In this document: positions 60,495-64,000 of the stretch, piece by piece
Layout of the letters: every line of letters begins with the position of its first letter
Numbering within the stretch: position 1 is the stretch's first letter
Source: Bacillota bacterium
Lineage (GTDB): Bacteria; Bacillota_A; Clostridia; Lachnospirales; Lachnospiraceae
Assembly (NCBI GenBank): GCA_023443625.1
Contig: JAEZTQ010000093.1
Coordinates: 186,001-250,000, forward strand
DNA length: 64,000 nt
Direction of reading: 5' to 3'
Program-made: the position numbers and the translations under genes
Notes under the pieces: model-generated
Database searches by the model: none
What the model was told of the DNA's origin: nothing
Seen by the model: only the letters and a program-made list of their open reading frames with translations

Positions 60495-62111
60495 ATGGCT
60501 GTTAAATATGTATTTGTTACCGGCGGTGTAGTATCGGGTTTGGGAAAGGGTATTACTGCAGCTTCCCTCGGACGATTGTTGAAAGCACGTGGTTATCATG
60601 TAACAATGCAGAAATTTGATCCCTATATCAATATTGACCCCGGTACAATGAATCCAATTCAACATGGAGAAGTCTTCGTAACCGAGGATGGTGCAGAGAC
60701 AGATCTGGATTTAGGACATTACGAAAGATTCATAGACGAAAACCTAGGTAAAATCTCCAATGTTACAACTGGTAAAATCTATTGGTCTGTATTATCAAAG
60801 GAAAGACGCGGCGATTTTGGTGGAGGAACTGTACAAGTTATACCTCACATTACCAACGAAATTAAGAGCCGTTTTTATAGAAATGATCAGAGCAGTGACA
60901 CTCATATTGCAATTATAGAGGTAGGTGGTACTGTTGGTGACATCGAAAGCCAACCCTTCTTGGAAGCAATTCGTCAATTCCGCCAGGAAATTGGCGATCA
61001 TAATGTTGCACTAATTCACGTAACCTTAATTCCTTATCTGAAGGCTTCCGGCGAGATGAAGACAAAACCTACTCAGGCCAGCGTAAAAGAACTTCAAGGA
61101 ATGGGAATTCGCCCAGATATTATCGTATGCAGAACAGAACAACCCTTAGAGGATGGTATCAAAGACAAAATAGCTCTATTTTGTAATGTTCCCAGCACTA
61201 ACGTGCTGCAGAATTTAGATGTTGACACTTTATACGAGGCTCCCATTGCTTTGGAAAAGGAGCATTTGGCTGATGTTACTCTATCCTGTCTAAATCTTCC
61301 CTGCCCTGATCCAGACCTAGCAGATTGGGAAGAATTAGTTCTAGCTCTTAAAAATCCTAAGGAGGAGGTAACTATTGCTCTTGTAGGAAAATATACACAA
61401 CTTCACGATGCTTATATCAGCGTTGTAGAATCCTTAAAACACGGTGCTGTTGCCCATCGCTCCTCCATCAATATAAAATGGATTCCTTCTGAAACAGTAA
61501 CCAATGAAAATGTAGAAGGACTCCTGGGTGATGTCAGCGGTATTCTAGTTCCCGGCGGTTTTGGGGATCGAGGAATTGATGGAAAATTATCTGCCATCCA
61601 GTATGCTAGAGAGAACAAAATCCCTTTCCTGGGGTTATGCCTTGGCATGCAGCTGGCATTGGTAGAATTTGCTCGTAATGTGATTGGTTATAAAGACGCT
61701 CATAGTGCGGAATTAGATTCCTCAACCAACCATCCAGTTATTCATTTAATGCCGGAACAGGATGGTGTGGAGGATATAGGTGGTACTTTAAGGCTGGGTA
61801 CTTATCCTTGCCTACTTGACGAGAACAGTAAAGCTTATGAGTTGTATGCTGCGAAGACTATCCACGAAAGACATCGCCATCGTTATGAAGTAAATAATTA
61901 TTATCGTAAGGATTTTATTAAAAACAATATGAAACTCTCCGGACTTTCTCCTGATGGACGTATTGTAGAAATGATTGAGTTACAAGATCATCCTTGGTTC
62001 TTAGCAACCCAGGCACATCCGGAATTCAAGTCAAGACCAAATAAACCCCATCCCTTATTCCGTGGTTTTGTCGGCGCCGCTCTTGAATATAGTAGAGAAA
62101 ACACTAGGTAA
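60495..62111 (+). CDS. pyrG: CTP synthase
   Basis: 538 residues: the amidoligase domain starts [20 protein letters not shown] and has [15 protein letters not shown] and [20 protein letters not shown]. The C-terminal class I glutaminase has [14 protein letters not shown], the catalytic Cys in [10 protein letters not shown] and [10 protein letters not shown]. It converts UTP to CTP. The 3' end overlaps the convergent lspA gene by 57 bp. Confidence 0.98.
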   Translation: MAVKYVFVTGGVVSGLGKGITAASLGRLLKARGYHVTMQKFDPYINIDPGTMNPIQHGEVFVTEDGAETDLDLGHYERFIDENLGKISNVTTGKIYWSVLSKERRGDFGGGTVQVIPHITNEIKSRFYRNDQSSDTHIAIIEVGGTVGDIESQPFLEAIRQFRQEIGDHNVALIHVTLIPYLKASGEMKTKPTQASVKELQGMGIRPDIIVCRTEQPLEDGIKDKIALFCNVPSTNVLQNLDVDTLYEAPIALEKEHLADVTLSCLNLPCPDPDLADWEELVLALKNPKEEVTIALVGKYTQLHDAYISVVESLKHGAVAHRSSINIKWIPSETVTNENVEGLLGDVSGILVPGGFGDRGIDGKLSAIQYARENKIPFLGLCLGMQLALVEFARNVIGYKDAHSAELDSSTNHPVIHLMPEQDGVEDIGGTLRLGTYPCLLDENSKAYELYAAKTIHERHRHRYEVNNYYRKDFIKNNMKLSGLSPDGRIVEMIELQDHPWFLATQAHPEFKSRPNKPHPLFRGFVGAALEYSRENTR

Positions 62112-62546
62112 TAAAATCAATAAAGCTCCTAGGAAGATTGCCATATCTGCCAGGTTGAAGACGACATTTTTCAGTTTTTTAAATTTCTTACTATTAATAC
62201 TGAAATAATCTACAACATATCCACGCAGAAATCGGTCGCTTACATTACTGATTGAACCACCAAGGATCAGAGATAAACCTAATTTAAATACTTTATTGCC
62301 TTTCTTAGGTAAAACAATCGCAAAAAGGAGAAGTAAAAGACCGAGTAGGATACCCGAGACAATCTTTACTATCTCCTTTTTATGATCTAAGAAATTAAGA
62401 AAAGCTCCTTTATTATAAACCTTATTAATTGTAATTCTACCCTGAAAAATATCTGTTTTATATCCTTCTTGCACTTTCGCTTCAACATAGTTCTTAATTA
62501 GGTATTCTACGAAAGCTATCACAATAACAATTAAGATAAAAATCAT
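62055..62546 (-). CDS. lspA: Lipoprotein signal peptidase (SPase II family)
   Basis: 163 residues with four transmembrane helices and the LspA motifs: [10 protein letters not shown] (from NxGAAF), [20 protein letters not shown] with the first catalytic Asp, and [15 protein letters not shown] with the second. It cleaves prolipoproteins at the membrane. Loop sequences are diverged and Lys-rich ([10 protein letters not shown]), so it may be a second, specialised paralogue. The ribosome site is GGAGGAG. Confidence 0.9.
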   Translation of the reverse strand: MIFILIVIVIAFVEYLIKNYVEAKVQEGYKTDIFQGRITINKVYNKGAFLNFLDHKKEIVKIVSGILLGLLLLLFAIVLPKKGNKVFKLGLSLILGGSISNVSDRFLRGYVVDYFSINSKKFKKLKNVVFNLADMAIFLGALLILLPSVFSTIFKSGADKTTE

Positions 62547-62588
62547 AAAACTCCTCCTATAATATGAATTCGGGCTATATAGTCGTCT

Positions 62589-63506
62589 TTAACATGACTC
62601 AATCGCTTCCAGCCAGGTAAGCTTCCTTCGAAGAATTTCTTTCCCTTTTCTATTTCTTATATTCATATAAGAAGGATAATGGATAATCAAACTCTCCTCT
62701 TGTTTTATTTTAGTAATACGCCGGCTTAGTGATTCTAATTCAGGATCATAGATAATATTAACTCCTTTGTTCACAAGCAACTGCTTTAAATCAGAAAATG
62801 CACAGGCCAGCATAATCACATTCCGATCTCCTTCATAAACCTCAATCTCTGCATCCTTTGCTAACAGCATCAGCTCATAGATATGATATCCCATACCAAA
62901 GCCATATAGAATATATCTTTTCTTTCCCTCCTGGTACCAATTTCTCGCCAGTAAGAATGCCTCTGATTTTATCCTATTATTGGTATGAAAATAGAACTCT
63001 TTATTATCATTCTTGGCAGCTAAGGTCATGAGACCACAGGAAGTAAATTCAACCCTATACCCCTTTGCCAATAGCTCATTTGGATCAATGGGTACTTTCA
63101 ATTCATCCACAAATCCTCTTTGGCGTTCCAGTAAAAGCTGAATATTCTCCTCGAAGATATTATCATTAAATAGATTATCTTCTTTACTCATTATTAATTC
63201 TTGTATCTGGATTAATAAATTCATGAGCTGCAGCTCTAATAAATCAGCCAAAAGAATAAAATCTCCATTCTGCTTAGCTGCAAGGATGCCTTTTAGCATC
63301 TCCAGCATTGATTCTATCTCTACCCGATTAAAATATTCCCGGTTAGATATAAGGGTTTCAATAACCAGCTTAATCCCATCAATGGAATGAGCTAATAAGC
63401 TAAGAGCCTTGTCGTATTGCTGTTTTCTAAAATAATAGACTGCCTTATCCATGTCTCCAAGGAGTTCAATATTATGTTCAAAGATGTTTTTAACAATTCC
63501 CGTCAA
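62589..63506 (-). CDS. Maf/DUF115-like protein, possible glycosylation accessory factor
   Basis: 305 residues. The N-terminal ~120 are helical (FRKQQYDKALSLLAHSIDG), then a Rossmann-like part has RYILYGFGMGYHIYELMLLA and EIEVYEGDRNVIMLA, as in the first domain of motility-associated factor (Maf) glycosyltransferases. The catalytic half of Maf is missing. No flagellar genes are near. The start is a TTG behind GGGAG. The family link is moderate only. Confidence 0.65.
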   Translation of the reverse strand: MTGIVKNIFEHNIELLGDMDKAVYYFRKQQYDKALSLLAHSIDGIKLVIETLISNREYFNRVEIESMLEMLKGILAAKQNGDFILLADLLELQLMNLLIQIQELIMSKEDNLFNDNIFEENIQLLLERQRGFVDELKVPIDPNELLAKGYRVEFTSCGLMTLAAKNDNKEFYFHTNNRIKSEAFLLARNWYQEGKKRYILYGFGMGYHIYELMLLAKDAEIEVYEGDRNVIMLACAFSDLKQLLVNKGVNIIYDPELESLSRRITKIKQEESLIIHYPSYMNIRNRKGKEILRRKLTWLEAIESC

Positions 63507-63645
63507 AGCGTACCACTCCCTTGCTTCTATACTCCACGCCTCTAATTATTTGTGTTATAGGACGCATTTTCCTATTCCTTTACGAAACTTTTAAGGAGAT
63601 CTTGATTGGCATATTTCATCTAGACAATTTCTGTTTCAGGAAGGA

Positions 63646-63670
63646 GTTTCTGCTTTAAAAGCAGAAACCC
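63646..63670 (-). terminator. Hairpin after the partial gene at the right edge
   Basis: GTTTCTGC and GCAGAAAC (63646-63653 with 63661-63668) form a compact stem about 60 bp past the stop of the minus-strand gene. A strong U-run is lacking. Confidence 0.5.
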
Positions 63671-63726
63671 CATCCTATTTATCTTCACTCCTTGATCTTT
63701 GGTAAGTCAAATGTAAGAACAATTAC

Positions 63727-64000
63727 TTACAAAATATCTGCAGCCTTAATTAATATACTCTTATATTTAATTATATTTCTTGTGTTATTCAATTCATAGA
63801 TGGTAATATATTGGTCAGCCGTTACCAAGATATCATCACCGGAATTAAAGGCCAATCCTGTTCCTAGAGGTAATACTTCGTCTACAACTATACCAGTCAC
63901 CTCTGTTGTACCCACTACATAGACCCAACTATTTCCTGCGCCAAGGTAACCATCCACCTTAATCTTTGTCTTACCTGCTGTACTTCCTTGGCTGGCTGAT
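63727..64000 (-). CDS. C-terminal part of a beta-rich, probably surface protein (partial, 5' end beyond window)
   Basis: The frame is open to the right edge, giving 90 residues that begin SASQGSTAGKTKIKVDGYLG and end ILIKAADIL. It is rich in beta-strand patterns (WVYVVGTTEVTGIVVDEVLP, DDILVTADQYITIYELN) and has no membrane anchor or sorting signal at the C-terminus. A Gly/Ser-rich start suggests a linker before a last beta domain. The function is unknown. Confidence 0.7.
   Translation of the reverse strand, partial: SASQGSTAGKTKIKVDGYLGAGNSWVYVVGTTEVTGIVVDEVLPLGTGLAFNSGDDILVTADQYITIYELNNTRNIIKYKSILIKAADIL

Noticed and set aside
62055..62111. Sequencing error or false lspA call because of the overlap with pyrG
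   Set aside because: Both proteins have complete C-terminal family motifs before the overlap; a 57-bp tail-to-tail overlap is acceptable for convergent genes.

Overview
The window looks like the chromosome of a low-GC, anaerobic Gram-positive bacterium of the Lachnospiraceae / Clostridium XIVa type (close in style to Lachnoclostridium or Anaerocolumna). This is inferred from the AT-rich intergenic DNA, strong GGAGG ribosome binding sites with some GTG and TTG starts, the [FeFe]-hydrogenase, the clpC/mcsAB operon, the hprK-glucokinase-murB-rapZ-whiA-HPr cluster, and small membrane proteins familiar from that family. No phage, plasmid, rRNA or CRISPR is visible. Nearly all genes are on the minus strand. 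The plus-strand exceptions are the CPBP/LytTR/DUF3021 group, the tail-less hydrogenase, an 86-codon membrane protein, a truncated peptidase-like gene, a PHP gene, an AraC regulator and pyrG.

Layout. 1-5.1 kb is accessory and eroded. It holds the start of a secreted repeat protein, a small membrane protein behind a LytTR-like direct-repeat operator, an HD-GYP gene, a decayed second copy of that operator and gene start, a 5'-truncated GyrI-like gene, and a CPBP protease - LytTR regulator - membrane protein operon. A tRNA-Trp follows at 5.2 kb. 5.5-12.5 kb is the stress operon gntR-mcsA-mcsB-clpC-orf-radA-orf, with a GntR repressor where CtsR is expected. 12.6-16.6 kb carries two secreted cell-wall proteins, one of them a glucosaminidase. 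16.8-19.8 kb is purM-purN-purD. 20-25.4 kb holds an ABC exporter, an M29 aminopeptidase and two small membrane proteins. 26-32.3 kb holds the hydrogenase, a hemerythrin, a large Ig-like surface protein, a GNAT enzyme and a glycosyltransferase. 33-39.4 kb holds an ECF sigma/anti-sigma pair and dnaE-pfkA.

40.1-44.7 kb is a Bce-type antimicrobial-peptide module (response regulator, histidine kinase, ABC ATPase, permease). It is bracketed by two copies of a ~180-bp palindromic element in opposite orientation. 45.5-54.2 kb runs uvrC-hprK-glucokinase-murB-rapZ-whiA-crh-like plus a polysaccharide deacetylase, so it combines carbon catabolite control with cell-wall synthesis and DNA repair. 54.7-64 kb holds a PHP phosphoesterase, three tandem 94-bp repeats, ftsH, an AraC regulator, a deacetylase, pyrG with a terminator-bearing leader, lspA and surface or glycosylation genes.

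The least explained material is in the repeats. First, the paired palindromes share a conserved core but have different outer arms that are each still self-complementary. Second, a family of about 94-bp double-hairpin units ends in an SD-like AAGGCATG. It sits at gene truncation points, and for three genes (HD-GYP, purD, whiA) it appears to form the ribosome binding site. Third, two copies of a LytTR-like operator drive an intact and a dead copy of a small membrane protein gene.
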